Source: Fen-1362 sp050012695
GTDB lineage: Bacteria > Planctomycetota > Phycisphaerae > Sedimentisphaerales > Anaerobacaceae
Assembly (NCBI GenBank): GCA_050012695.1
Contig: JBEKGR010000004.1
Location: 1-64,000 of the forward strand
Length of the DNA: 64,000 nt
Direction of reading: 5' to 3'
The first letter of the stretch is position 1. The number at the start of each line of letters is the position of its first letter. Below are positions 1-8,865 of this stretch, piece after piece. The position numbers were made by a program, and so were the translations under genes. The notes beneath the pieces were generated by a model. That model ran no database searches. It was not told where the DNA came from and saw only the letters and a list, made by a program, of their open reading frames with translations.

Positions 1-138
1 GATAAAGCGGATGTGCAACTCACGATTACGGCGCCCAAGGACGCTGCCCTCGGTGAGTACAAGGTCTCTGTGAAGGGAACCCCGACAACCGGCGAATCGA
101 CCTCAGTGGAATTCAACGTGAAGGTTGCGGCTCCATAG
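1..138 (+). CDS. C-terminal part of a secreted or lipoprotein Ig-like protein (5' end outside window)
   Basis: The reading frame is open from base 1 and stops with TAG at 136-138, giving about 45 residues that end VEFNVKVAAP. The residues align closely with the C-terminus of the lipoprotein at 997-1404 (shared pieces VQL, GEYxVSVKG, TGESTS, VKV), and the DNA is visibly similar too, so the two are tandem paralogs. By analogy it is the last strand pair of a beta-sandwich domain. Function unknown; the start lies outside the window. Confidence 0.75.
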   Translation, partial: DKADVQLTITAPKDAALGEYKVSVKGTPTTGESTSVEFNVKVAAP

Positions 139-287
139 ATTTCAAGGAAATTGTTCAAGGGAAAGTGCGCAGGGAGGCGCACTTGAACTTGTTCGTACGA
201 CGGCGATGCCGCGACGAGGGGTCTCTGGCTGTTGAGTCAGACGGTCGGCGGTTCTCTGCTTGTTCAAACAATTAAAAGGAGCGTTTT

Positions 288-452
288 ATGGGATTGGTAT
301 TACTTATTATTGTTATCTTGCTTCTTGTCGGCGGGCTGCCTCGATGGAATCACAGCCGTGATTGGGGTTACGGCCCAAGCGGGGGAATGGGACTGGTACT
401 GGTAATCCTGCTGATACTGCTGCTGATGGGATATATTCCCCGCGGCTTCTGA
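288..452 (+). CDS. DUF3309-type small membrane protein
   Basis: This 54-residue ORF starts with ATG at 288, nine bases after AAAAGGAG. It has an N-terminal hydrophobic helix (LVLLIIVILLLVGG), a short polar loop with PRWNHSRDWGYGPSGG, and a second hydrophobic helix (LVLVILLILLLMGYI). That arrangement, with the SxxWGYGPSGGxG loop, is the signature of the DUF3309 family, tiny inner-membrane proteins common in environmental bacteria and often found with general stress genes. The DUF3185 gene and small lipoproteins nearby fit such a setting. Molecular function is not known. Confidence 0.8.
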   Translation: MGLVLLIIVILLLVGGLPRWNHSRDWGYGPSGGMGLVLVILLILLLMGYIPRGF

Positions 453-703
453 ACAACCGTTCCAGGAAGCAGGAGTAAAAGGTGTTAAAGATGGGCTCCC
501 TCGCCTATCCGGATTGAGAGACAGAAGTAGACAGTATAGGGTTTAGCCAAGCGTTTAATATGGGAAATACCAGATTAATCGTATCAATCGCCCTATTACT
601 GAGTTTTTGCGAGGTACCAACTAAGCATTTCCCTTATTGTGCTATTCTGCCTCGTGGGATTAGATTCTTGCGTAAATTGTTAATTGTTTTTAAGGAAAAT
701 TCA

Positions 704-913
704 ATGAATAAACTGGTCTCACTGGCGATTCTTGCCGGTGGTATCGTTCTTGTGGTTTTCGGCGTTTCTGCTATGAAGTCATTCAGTTCTGACGTTTCTC
801 GCTTTTTCACCGGCTCACCTACCGACAAGGCGGTATGGATGCTGCTTGGCGGAATTATTGCGGTCATTATCGGGCTGGCTGGTTTGTCGCTTGGTAAACC
901 TAAGGGCGTCTGA
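704..913 (+). CDS. DUF3185 family small membrane protein
   Basis: The protein is 69 residues from ATG 704, which has AAGGAA just upstream. The frame is open further 5' but that extension has no family resemblance. It has two hydrophobic helices separated by FSSDVSRFFTGSPTDKA, the conserved DUF3185 core, and ends SLGKPKGV. A second intact copy is on the minus strand at 56615-56830 and a decayed third copy at 57542-57622; the DNA after the stop codon is shared with the decayed copy. Family function is unknown; its neighbours suggest an envelope or stress role. Confidence 0.85.
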   Translation: MNKLVSLAILAGGIVLVVFGVSAMKSFSSDVSRFFTGSPTDKAVWMLLGGIIAVIIGLAGLSLGKPKGV

Positions 914-996
914 ATGTTTCGACAGGGAATATGTGCTTAACATTAAGGAGTGTATTGTATCACTCCGTATTTAATTATTTAAGAAAGGAATAGCAA

Positions 997-1404
997 ATGA
1001 AAACAGCAATGACAATTGTGCTAACGCTGGTCCTGGTGGCCGCCTCCGGCTGTCAATCGAGCAGCCCAAAAGGCGGCAGCGTGCTCAAGGGCGAAGGATT
1101 TAAAATTGCCGTCCCAACCCTCGACACGAAGCTCAAACAGGGTGAAACCCAAAGCGTTACTGTCTCGCTGGAGAGGGGCGATTATTTTAAGCAGGATGTT
1201 AAGCTGCAAATAGAAGCGTCCAAAGGCATCAGTGTCGAGCCGACCAGTGTTGTTATCAAGGCGAGCGACAAACCTGATGTGCAACTCAGGATTGCTGCGG
1301 CTCAGAATGCCGCCTTCGGTGAGTACAGCGTCTCCGTTAAGGGTATCCCAAAAACCGGAGAATCGACCTCAACGGTATTCACTGTGAAGGTTGTCTCTCC
1401 GTAG
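997..1404 (+). CDS. Lipoprotein with one Ig-like/beta-sandwich domain
   Basis: 135 residues, ATG 997 preceded by AAGAAAGGAA. Residues 1-19 form a lipoprotein signal with the lipobox VAASGC, so the mature protein should be anchored through the Cys. The rest (about 35-135) is a single beta-rich domain with the pattern VPTLDTKLKQGETQSVTVSL ... GEYSVSVKG ... STVFTVKVVSP, like the NEW3/COG1470 domains found in surface proteins. It is a tandem paralog of the partial gene at 1-138. No catalytic residues are visible; a structural or protective envelope role is a guess. Confidence 0.75.
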   Translation: MKTAMTIVLTLVLVAASGCQSSSPKGGSVLKGEGFKIAVPTLDTKLKQGETQSVTVSLERGDYFKQDVKLQIEASKGISVEPTSVVIKASDKPDVQLRIAAAQNAAFGEYSVSVKGIPKTGESTSTVFTVKVVSP

Positions 1405-1584
1405 GCCCAGGGCAGTTTGTTCGAAAGAGAGTCGCACATCTCATCATACGGCAGTGATAAGGACTGTGCCGTTTGCGATAAATATTTGAATGTGGTCTTG
1501 CTGTGTTATGCCGAGCAGTGCTAAATTGTTGGTATGTAACTAAAACTAATTTACAATTACAACGCTAATGAAAGGAGATTTAAC

Positions 1585-1677
1585 ATGAAATTCAACTCAA
1601 TTTGCAAGTATGTTTTGGCTTTAGTCCTTTTCGCGGTGGCAGCTTATGTGAACGGATGCCATGGCGTTAGTTGGTAG
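1585..1677 (+). CDS. Very small putative lipoprotein (30 aa)
   Basis: An ATG at 1585 follows a strong AAAGGAG (1571-1577). The product has a basic N-terminus, a hydrophobic stretch (YVLALVLFAVAAYV) and ends NGCHGVSW, so a Cys follows the hydrophobic segment as in entericidin-like small lipoproteins. The stop TAG is at 1675-1677. The ribosome site and signal-like composition argue that it is translated, but it has no recognisable family and could be the remnant of a longer lipoprotein. Confidence 0.5.
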   Translation: MKFNSICKYVLALVLFAVAAYVNGCHGVSW

Positions 1678-1807
1678 AGTGCTTCGGTGATTGACGCAGT
1701 TGTAGCATATATCAAAAAGAACAGTGGTGAGGATATAATGTTGCATCTCACATATAACTGTGATTTTTGCTATATCTGCTGCTGTGCAGGCACGGGATAT
1801 GACGATA

Positions 1808-1864
1808 AAAAACAGAGACGGGCACAAGTAATGCGGCAACTCAGGAGTGCCCGTCTCTGTTTTT
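1808..1864. terminator. Long perfect hairpin, likely bidirectional terminator
   Basis: An 18-bp perfect inverted repeat (AAAAACAGAGACGGGCAC, 1808-1825, against 1847-1864) encloses a 21-nt loop. The arms begin with A5 and end with T5, so either strand gives a GC-rich stem followed by a U run. It separates the small lipoprotein genes from the radical SAM gene. Otherwise 1678-2043 holds no gene that I can support. Confidence 0.8.
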
Positions 1865-2043
1865 CTAAAATAACAAAGTGTGGTTTGTTAAGTATCAGGG
1901 GTAATCAAAAAAATGCCACGTTCACTTTTCCCAAAGCTGAAAATATCAAGGAAAGCAAGATAGTGGAAATAGGTCGCATACGAAAATAAGATGCGGCAAA
2001 AGTGTTCTCTTTATTTTTATTTGGTATGATTATGCGTAATAAA

Positions 2044-3582
2044 ATGAAAATACTGCTTGTCAATCCGGAAGTTCCAAACACGTTTTGGAGCTTGAAAAGC
2101 GCCTTAAAGTTCGTTTCCAAAAAGGCGATTCTTCCGCCTCTCGGACTGCTTACGGTTGCCGCAATGCTTCCGGAATCTTTCGAGAAAAAACTTATTGATA
2201 TGAACGTAACCGCTCTGCAAGACCGGGATATCAAATGGGCGGATTATGTATTCATAACAGGCATGGTGATTCAGAAAAAATCGGTCGCTCAGATTATCGA
2301 ACGCTGTAAAAAACTGAACGCCAAAATCGTTGCCGGGGGGCCGCTGTTTTCCGCTTTTTCCGAGTCCTATTCGAATATTGACCACCTCATACTGCAGGAA
2401 GCGGAAATCACGCTGCCTGCTTTTTTGAGCGACCTTGAAAAAAGATGTTCCAAACCGGTTTATACTACTCAGGAAAGACCAGACCTTAAAAGTACGCCAA
2501 TTCCGCAATGGGATTTAATTAACATGAAAAAATACGCCGTGATGCCCGTTCAGTATTCGCGTGGCTGTCCGTTTAATTGTGATTTTTGCGATATTACAGC
2601 CCTGCTGGGCCATAAGGTGCGAACGAAGACAACCAGCCAGATAATCGATGAACTCGAAAACCTTTATGTTCATAAATGGCGAGGCGACGTTTTTTTTGTT
2701 GACGATAACTTTATAGGAAAACGCCAGCAGCTGAAAAACGAATTGCTCCCGGCAATCATAAACTGGATGGATAAAAGAAAACGCCCGTTCTCCTTCAACA
2801 CACAGACCTCTATCGACCTGGTGGATGACGAGGAGCTTATGGCCCTGATGGCCAAAGCCGGATTCAACAGCGTATTTATCGGCATCGAATCTCCGAATGA
2901 GTCGAGTTTGGCCGAATGTAACAAAATGCAGAACACCGGACGTGACATTGTGGCGGCGGTTAAGAAAATACAGCGGTTTGGCATACAGGTCCAGGCCGGC
3001 TTTATTCTCGGTTTTGACAATGATAAGCCGGGCGTGTTTGACAAACTGATAAGTTTAATTCAGGACAGCGGCGTTGTTACAGCGATGGTTGGGCTGCTCA
3101 ACGCCCCTCCTGGAACGAAACTCTATAAGAAGCTGATGAGCGAAAACAGATTAACAACGCCGGCAACCGGGGACAACATGGACTGCACAATGAATTTTAT
3201 TCCAAGGATGGATATTCACGAACTCCTGGGCGGGTATCTGAAAGTGCTGAATACTATCTATTCGCAGAAATACTATTGCAAACGCATCAAAACGTTTCTT
3301 AAGAACTACAATTTCAGTGACAAGGCGAAATTTAAATTTAGCTATTGCGACATCAAGGCATTTTTCAGGTCAATGTGGCGAATTGGCATAATAGAGAAGG
3401 GCAAGATGTACTACTGGATGCTTATACTCTGGTCGCTCAAAAACCCCCGTCGTTTGCCGATAGCTGTTCGCCTTTCGATATATGGAGTTCACTTCCGTAA
3501 GATGTTAAAAAATATTTACCCTCAAATGAAAGAAATTGCCGCCAATTCAACGAATGAATACGGCACCGTTGACCATGTGTAG
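2044..3582 (+). CDS. B12-binding radical SAM enzyme, HpnP/HpnR-like (DUF4070)
   Basis: 512 residues from ATG 2044 (MKILLVNPEVP); the frame also offers upstream GTG 2002 and ATG 2032. Residues 1-140 look like a cobalamin-binding Rossmann domain, with the PPLGLLTVAAMLP stretch typical of hopanoid methylases. The radical SAM cluster motif CPFNCDFC is near residue 175 in QYSRGCPFNCDFCDI, followed by VFFVDDNF and FIGIESP. The C-terminal third fits DUF4070. Family members methylate or otherwise modify lipids such as hopanoids using methylcobalamin and SAM. No hopanoid genes lie beside it, so the substrate is open. Terminator upstream; it looks monocistronic. Confidence 0.8.
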   Translation: MKILLVNPEVPNTFWSLKSALKFVSKKAILPPLGLLTVAAMLPESFEKKLIDMNVTALQDRDIKWADYVFITGMVIQKKSVAQIIERCKKLNAKIVAGGPLFSAFSESYSNIDHLILQEAEITLPAFLSDLEKRCSKPVYTTQERPDLKSTPIPQWDLINMKKYAVMPVQYSRGCPFNCDFCDITALLGHKVRTKTTSQIIDELENLYVHKWRGDVFFVDDNFIGKRQQLKNELLPAIINWMDKRKRPFSFNTQTSIDLVDDEELMALMAKAGFNSVFIGIESPNESSLAECNKMQNTGRDIVAAVKKIQRFGIQVQAGFILGFDNDKPGVFDKLISLIQDSGVVTAMVGLLNAPPGTKLYKKLMSENRLTTPATGDNMDCTMNFIPRMDIHELLGGYLKVLNTIYSQKYYCKRIKTFLKNYNFSDKAKFKFSYCDIKAFFRSMWRIGIIEKGKMYYWMLILWSLKNPRRLPIAVRLSIYGVHFRKMLKNIYPQMKEIAANSTNEYGTVDHV

Positions 3583-3878
3583 AGATTGTTGGCGAAATAA
3601 CTGGTCCGCAGATTGCGGCGAAGCTATTGATTATTTGAGGCCATTTTGGCACAATATGGTAATCCTTTGCCTTACTTCATCCGGCCAAACGATTTAGGTT
3701 GCCTTTATGGCCACAAAACGAAAAAACGAGGCGGTTGATGCACTTCGCAAAGAAGCCCCAGGCAGGGTCAGGTATGAGCTTATACGGGCCGCCGGACTTT
3801 ACATATCGAACTTCCCGAAGGGTGATTTGGATTTACGAAAAACTTCTCACGATATATTTACGCGATATTAGTCACGAT

Positions 3879-4502
3879 ATGCCCCCCGAAAAGAAAAGAA
3901 AGATAGCCAAGGGATTGTCGCTGGTAGTGATTATCGCCGGCGTTATGGTAATAATCGGCTGGTTCTTTGATATCGGCATCTTAAAAAGCATCTCCCCGGC
4001 GTGGGTATCAATGAAATTTGACACCGCCATCGCTTTCATTTTGAGCGGTATCACTCTCTATTTTATTGTCAGGGCCGCGGAAGGCGAATTCGACAAGGCC
4101 CAGGTGGTGCTTTCCATAACGTCTCTAATAATCATCCTTCTTATGGGAACGTTATTTTTCTCCTCTTTTTTAGAAATACGCACGGGGGTGGAAGATTTAT
4201 TTATTAAAGAGGCCTCAGGTACTGTAAAGACCGTGACCCCCGGCCGGCCGTCATTGCCCACGATGTTCAATTTTATATTGATTGCCTCCGCCGGCATCTT
4301 AACCACGTTGAATCCTGGTAATCTGCGGTCAAAGTTAAAGATTATTGGCGTGATAGTTGGCTTAATCGGGGTGATGGCGATGGCCGGCTATATTTTTAAC
4401 GTTCCGCTGTTGTATTACTATATTGAAGGAGTAAACTCGGCTATCGCCCTACACACAGCCGCTTTGTTTATGGTTCTGGGGATTGGATTTATATGCCTAT
4501 AA
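3879..4502 (+). CDS. Multi-pass membrane sensor-like protein upstream of histidine kinase
   Basis: About 207 residues from ATG 3879 (MPPEKKRKIAKG); the frame is open to 3699 but the added stretch looks non-coding. Five or more hydrophobic helices are visible (LVVIIAGVMVIIGWFF, AIAFILSGITLYFIV, ITSLIIILLMGTLFF, MFNFILIASAGIL, IIGVIVGLIGVMAMAGYIF). The pattern GWFFDIGILKS...MKFDTAIAFILSG is the kind found at the N-terminus of PAS histidine kinases in environmental bacteria. It overlaps the kinase gene by 10 bases in another frame. It could be a split-off sensor module or the first half of a kinase broken by a frameshift, since it ends inside a helix (MVLGIGFICL). Confidence 0.6.
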   Translation: MPPEKKRKIAKGLSLVVIIAGVMVIIGWFFDIGILKSISPAWVSMKFDTAIAFILSGITLYFIVRAAEGEFDKAQVVLSITSLIIILLMGTLFFSSFLEIRTGVEDLFIKEASGTVKTVTPGRPSLPTMFNFILIASAGILTTLNPGNLRSKLKIIGVIVGLIGVMAMAGYIFNVPLLYYYIEGVNSAIALHTAALFMVLGIGFICL

Positions 4503-7500
4503 GATTGAAACTTACCATCATATTTCTGGCGATTGCCTCGATTCCCTTGCTTCTTGTCAGCGCTTTAACCTTCACTAGTTATAAGAATTCCCTCGAGGCC
4601 AATCGTTTTTCGCAGCTGCAGGACCTTACTATTTTCAGAGCGGACAGGATAGACGCGTATTTTGCCGGATTAAAGGCGCACATAGAGATATCACAGGGCT
4701 TTTACAATATTAAGAAAAACCTTCCTGTGTTGACCCGCCTTGCCGATGACCCGGGCAGTCGGGAGTTCATCGACGCCAAAAAAATGCTCGATGCGCAATT
4801 ACAACAGATGCAGTCCGTTTCAGACCTGTCTGATATTATGCTGGTTAATCCGCAGGGCAGGGTCGTTTACTCAATTAGACCCGGGCATTTTTTAAAAGAT
4901 ATGTCTAATGGTGTTGATGCTGAACAGAAGGCCTTCGCTGAGGGAAAAGACAGGGTTTGCTATTCGGATGTGTATTTTGACGCAGCCGAAGACAACAGAT
5001 TCGAAATGCTGCTTACCGCTCCGGCCACAGATTTTAACGGCGCTTTTATCGGGGTCATCGCTTTTGAAGTAGATATGACGCCCGCTTATAAACTTATACA
5101 GGATACAACCGGGCTGGGTAATACCGGAGAGGTCCTCATTGGCAAGAAGGCAGGCAATCGGGTGGAATATTTAAATCCACTAAGACATGACCCCAATGCA
5201 ACTCTTAAAAGAAAAATAGACATAGGCGATAAGATTGGCCGACCTATGCAGGAAGCAGTGCAGGGCAGAACCGGCTCCGGCCTGTCAACGGACTACCGGG
5301 GAAAGAAAGTTGTCGCCGCCTGGCGGTATATCCCCTCGCTTGACTGGGGATTGGTCGCCAAGATTGATACCGAGGAAGCATTTGCCGATGAAACAAATTT
5401 AAAAAATCTGGCGGCTATAATCCTGGTTATTGTTATCGTCCTGAGCGGCATAACGGCATTTTCCATAGCACATTCTATTTCTGAGCCGATAAAACGGCTT
5501 TCCGAAGGCGCTGCGATAATCGGAAGCGGTAATCTGGATTATAAAATCGGGACCAATCTGAAGGATGAAATAGGTCAGCTTTCGAGAACGTTTGACAAAA
5601 TGACCCTCGATTTAAAGCAGACCACCGCCTCGCGAGACGAATTGAACAGAGAAATCATCGAGCGCAAAAAGGCCGAGGAGGAGTTGCGGCAATCCGAGAT
5701 TAAATACCGCACCGTGGCCGACAACACCTACGACTGGGAGTTCTGGCTGGACCCGGAGAGCCGGTTTCTTTACTGTTCGCCTTCCTGCGAACGGATAACC
5801 GGTCATAAACCTGAAGAGTTTTTGGCCGACCCCGGTTTGCGCGCCACTCTTATTCATCCCGATGACCGTCCGCTATTTGAGGAGCATTTACGCGAGATTG
5901 AACATAAACAGAAAGGAATTGCCGAAGGAGAATGGCGATATGTTCGTCCAGATGGTACCTTCTGCTGGGTCGCACATGTCTGCCAGCCCGTGTACGACGA
6001 CTCCGGCAAATTTATCGGCATCCGAGGCAGCAACCGCGACATCACCGAACGCAAAAAGTCCGAAGAATCGCTGCGCGAGAGCAAGAAAGACCTTGACCGC
6101 GCACAGGCCGTTGCTCACAGCGGAAGCTGGCGATTGGACATCAGACGCGATAAATTAACCTGGTCCGACGAATCATACCGCATATTTGGCGTCCCAATAG
6201 GTACGGGATTGACTTACGAGATGTTTCTTACCTATATCCATCCCGACGACCGACAATACGTCGATAAGTCATGGAATGCGGCGTTGAATGGCGAAAAATA
6301 CGATATCGAGCATCGAATCATCGTGGCAGGCCAAATCAAATGGGTCCGTGAAAGGGCGGAACTGGAATTTGGACAGAATGGCGCATTGGTTGGCGGCTTC
6401 GGCACCGTAACCGACATCACACAGCGTAAGAAAATGGAGGAGGAACTCAGAAAGTCACGTGATGAGTTGGAGATTAGGGTCAAAGAGCGAACCGCAGATT
6501 TGGATGAAGCCGTGTCGGACCTGCAAAAGCAGGTCCAGCAGCGGATTCGTGCGGAAGAGGCATTCCGTTCCGCATCGCTGTATGCACGTGGTCTTCTCGA
6601 AGCGTCTCTCGACCCGCTGGTTACAATCAGCCCCGAAGGTAAAATTACCGATGTCAACAAGGCAACCGAAATGGTAACGGGCATTTCCCGCGAACGACTG
6701 ATTGGCAGCGATTTTTCTAATTACTTTACTGAGCCGCAAAAAGCTCGCGACAGTTACAAAAAGGTCCTTTCGGAAGGCATAGTGAAGGATTATCCGCTCA
6801 CCGTTCGGCACACGTCAGGCCATACAACAGACGTCCTTTATAATGCGACCGTCTATAAAAACCCGGCCGGTGAAATCCAGGGTGTCTTTGCTGCCGCACG
6901 CGATGTTACTGTCCAGAAACAGGCCTCCCAATACGCTCGAAGCTTGATTGAATCGTCGCTCGACCCGCTGGTAACAATTAGCGCCGACGGGAAAATTACA
7001 GACGTCAATGAGGCCACAGTCAAAGTTACCGGTATTTCACGCCAACAGCTTATTGGCACTGATTTTTCCAGCTATTTCACGGAACCCGAGAAGGCCCGCC
7101 AAGGTTACAAGGAGGTCTTTGCCAGGGGTTTTGTTACAGATTATCCGCTGACAATTCGCCACAAAGACGGGCGACTCACTGATGTTCTTTACAACGCCAC
7201 CGTTTACAAAGATACCCATGGTAACGTAATAGGCGTTTTCGCGGCGGCTCGTGATATTACGGAGAAAAAAGCCGCCGAAGCAGAGCTGGAAAAATATCGG
7301 CTGCATTTGGAAGACCTTGTTAAAAATCGAACCGAGGAATTGTCCCGGTCGAACAAAGACCTCGAGCAGTTCGCCTATGTTGCCAGCCACGATTTGCAGG
7401 AGCCGCTGCGTGCGGTCTCCGGCTTTGTCGAGCTGCTCAGGCGAAAACTCGAAAAATCCCTCGACGAAAAAACAAGCGAGTATATGAATTTTTCCATAGA

Positions 7501-8029
7501 CGGCGCCAAGCGAATGCAGTCGCTTATCAACGGCCTGCTCGAATATTCACGCGTCGGCACACAGGGTAAAAAACCTCAGAAGGTGAATTCCAAAGAGGTC
7601 CTCGATGAAGCGCTGGCGCGGCTGCACGCAAGTATAAGCGAGTCGGGCGCAAAAATTACTGCCGACGATTTGCCGGTTGTTTATTTCGACGACCTCCAGC
7701 TTGTGCGATTGTTCCAGAACCTCATCGGCAACGCCATAAAATTCCGAAGCGACCAGGCCCCGCAAATTCACGTCAGCGCCGTCCGCAAAGACAGTGGCTG
7801 GCAATTTGCTGTAACGGATAACGGTATTGGTATCGAGCCGCAATACGCCGAGCGTATATTTATGATTTTCCAGCGGCTGCATACCCGTAAAACTTACGCC
7901 GGAACCGGTATCGGGCTGTCAATCTGCAAGAAAATTGTCGAAAGACACGGGGGAAGAATTTGGGTGGAATCCACGCAGGAACACGGTTCTACGTTTTATT
8001 TTACTGTTCCTGACACAGAAAGGGCTTGA
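4493..8029 (+). CDS. Large membrane PAS-repeat sensor histidine kinase
   Basis: 1178 residues. Order of parts: TM helix (about 6-28), extracytoplasmic dCACHE-like region (35-300), second TM (305-328), HAMP (330-380), four PAS domains (about 398-525, 530-650, 700-815, 815-930), then HisKA and HATPase_c. The phospho-acceptor is His966 in FAYVASHDLQEPLR; the ATP site shows NLIGNAIKF (N box), DNGIGI (G1) and GTGIGLSICKKIVERHGG (G2). There is no attached receiver. PAS3 and PAS4 are close paralogs and resemble PAS3 of the kinase at 8866. The Rcp1-like receiver at 8415 is the expected partner. Kinase activity at the membrane in response to an external ligand is inferred from architecture. Confidence 0.9.
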   Translation: MPIRLKLTIIFLAIASIPLLLVSALTFTSYKNSLEANRFSQLQDLTIFRADRIDAYFAGLKAHIEISQGFYNIKKNLPVLTRLADDPGSREFIDAKKMLDAQLQQMQSVSDLSDIMLVNPQGRVVYSIRPGHFLKDMSNGVDAEQKAFAEGKDRVCYSDVYFDAAEDNRFEMLLTAPATDFNGAFIGVIAFEVDMTPAYKLIQDTTGLGNTGEVLIGKKAGNRVEYLNPLRHDPNATLKRKIDIGDKIGRPMQEAVQGRTGSGLSTDYRGKKVVAAWRYIPSLDWGLVAKIDTEEAFADETNLKNLAAIILVIVIVLSGITAFSIAHSISEPIKRLSEGAAIIGSGNLDYKIGTNLKDEIGQLSRTFDKMTLDLKQTTASRDELNREIIERKKAEEELRQSEIKYRTVADNTYDWEFWLDPESRFLYCSPSCERITGHKPEEFLADPGLRATLIHPDDRPLFEEHLREIEHKQKGIAEGEWRYVRPDGTFCWVAHVCQPVYDDSGKFIGIRGSNRDITERKKSEESLRESKKDLDRAQAVAHSGSWRLDIRRDKLTWSDESYRIFGVPIGTGLTYEMFLTYIHPDDRQYVDKSWNAALNGEKYDIEHRIIVAGQIKWVRERAELEFGQNGALVGGFGTVTDITQRKKMEEELRKSRDELEIRVKERTADLDEAVSDLQKQVQQRIRAEEAFRSASLYARGLLEASLDPLVTISPEGKITDVNKATEMVTGISRERLIGSDFSNYFTEPQKARDSYKKVLSEGIVKDYPLTVRHTSGHTTDVLYNATVYKNPAGEIQGVFAAARDVTVQKQASQYARSLIESSLDPLVTISADGKITDVNEATVKVTGISRQQLIGTDFSSYFTEPEKARQGYKEVFARGFVTDYPLTIRHKDGRLTDVLYNATVYKDTHGNVIGVFAAARDITEKKAAEAELEKYRLHLEDLVKNRTEELSRSNKDLEQFAYVASHDLQEPLRAVSGFVELLRRKLEKSLDEKTSEYMNFSIDGAKRMQSLINGLLEYSRVGTQGKKPQKVNSKEVLDEALARLHASISESGAKITADDLPVVYFDDLQLVRLFQNLIGNAIKFRSDQAPQIHVSAVRKDSGWQFAVTDNGIGIEPQYAERIFMIFQRLHTRKTYAGTGIGLSICKKIVERHGGRIWVESTQEHGSTFYFTVPDTERA

Positions 8030-8106
8030 AACGTCTAAAAATGAGGTATAATACTCTATGGTCGAACTTTTACAAATTAAAGACATATAAAGGAGAGCTA
8101 AGCTGG

Positions 8107-8418
8107 ATGAATCCAGTTAAACCTTCTCATGTTGGAAAATATTCGATTTCTAACGGGACTCAGTGGTTTTATACATATGTCCTTATATGTGAAAAAACTG
8201 GAACATTTTATGTGGGCGCCACAAGTGATTTAAAGAAAAGATTGGAACAGCATAGAAAAGGAGAAGTGTTTTATACACGAAACAGGGGACCCGTTAAATT
8301 GGTATATTGTGAGGCATGCCTTAATCGGGACGATTCTTTCCGTAGAGAAAGATATTTAAAGTCAGGCATGGGAAAAAGATATATTAGGAACAGAATAAAA
8401 GGAGGTTTAACTGGATGA
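8107..8418 (+). CDS. GIY-YIG nuclease domain protein
   Basis: 103 residues from ATG 8107, after AAAGGAG at 8089-8095; the frame is open back to 8026 but without family similarity. The GIY-YIG core is seen as YTYVLICEKTGTFYVGATSDLKKRLEQHRKGE, with Arg in the helix and a Glu in SFRRERYLKSG, as in short UPF0213-type GIY-YIG proteins. It sits between a kinase and its likely receiver and overlaps the receiver start by 4 bases. The ribosome site and start context of this gene and the next are near copies of each other, which suggests insertion. Selfish nuclease or repair role are both possible. Confidence 0.85.
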   Translation: MNPVKPSHVGKYSISNGTQWFYTYVLICEKTGTFYVGATSDLKKRLEQHRKGEVFYTRNRGPVKLVYCEACLNRDDSFRRERYLKSGMGKRYIRNRIKGGLTG

Positions 8419-8861
8419 ATCTTTCAGAATCAAAACCTATTGAGATATTGCTGGTCGAAGACAGCCCCAGCGACGCCGCACTTACAATCGAGGCCCTCAA
8501 GGCAGGTAAGGTTGCAAACCGGCTAAACCACGTCGAAGACGGCGTCGAGGCAATTAACTTTTTAAGACGGCAGGGTAAATACGCCAAAGCCACGAGGCCT
8601 GACCTTATTATGCTCGACCTCAATCTGCCTAAAAAGGACGGCCGAGAGGTCCTCGAGGAGCTGAAAAACGACCCGGACCTCAAACTCATTCCCATTATCG
8701 TTCTTACCACGTCTCGCTCTGATAAGGACGTGCTGCAATCCTATGAGTTTAACGCGAATTGTTACATCACAAAACCCGTTGATTTTGAGCATTTCATCGA
8801 TGTGGTAAAAACAATTGAAAAATTCTGGCTGACGGTCGTTACGCTGCCGCCAAAGACCTGA
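8415..8861 (+). CDS. Stand-alone response regulator, Rcp1-like receiver
   Basis: 148 residues made of a single receiver domain with no output domain. Acidic pocket VEDSPSD, phospho-acceptor Asp in IMLDLNLPKKDG, Thr in VLTTSRSDKD and Lys in CYITKPVDFEHF are all present. The spacing and the FWLTVVTLPP tail match the cyanobacterial Rcp1 group, small receivers paired with multi-PAS or phytochrome-type kinases. Start ATG overlaps the stop of the GIY-YIG gene (ATGA). Probably accepts phosphate from the 4493 kinase and passes it to the hybrid kinase downstream or acts by protein contact. Confidence 0.92.
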   Translation: MNLSESKPIEILLVEDSPSDAALTIEALKAGKVANRLNHVEDGVEAINFLRRQGKYAKATRPDLIMLDLNLPKKDGREVLEELKNDPDLKLIPIIVLTTSRSDKDVLQSYEFNANCYITKPVDFEHFIDVVKTIEKFWLTVVTLPPKT

Positions 8862-8865
8862 GAAT

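Noticed and set aside
1687..1989. 100-residue ORF after the small lipoprotein
   Set aside because: It runs through the perfect terminator hairpin at 1808-1864 and has no signal, ribosome site or family likeness.
3699..3878. N-terminal extension of the membrane sensor ORF
   Set aside because: The added residues are polar and Arg-rich without TM or family pattern; the start at 3879 directly precedes the membrane part.
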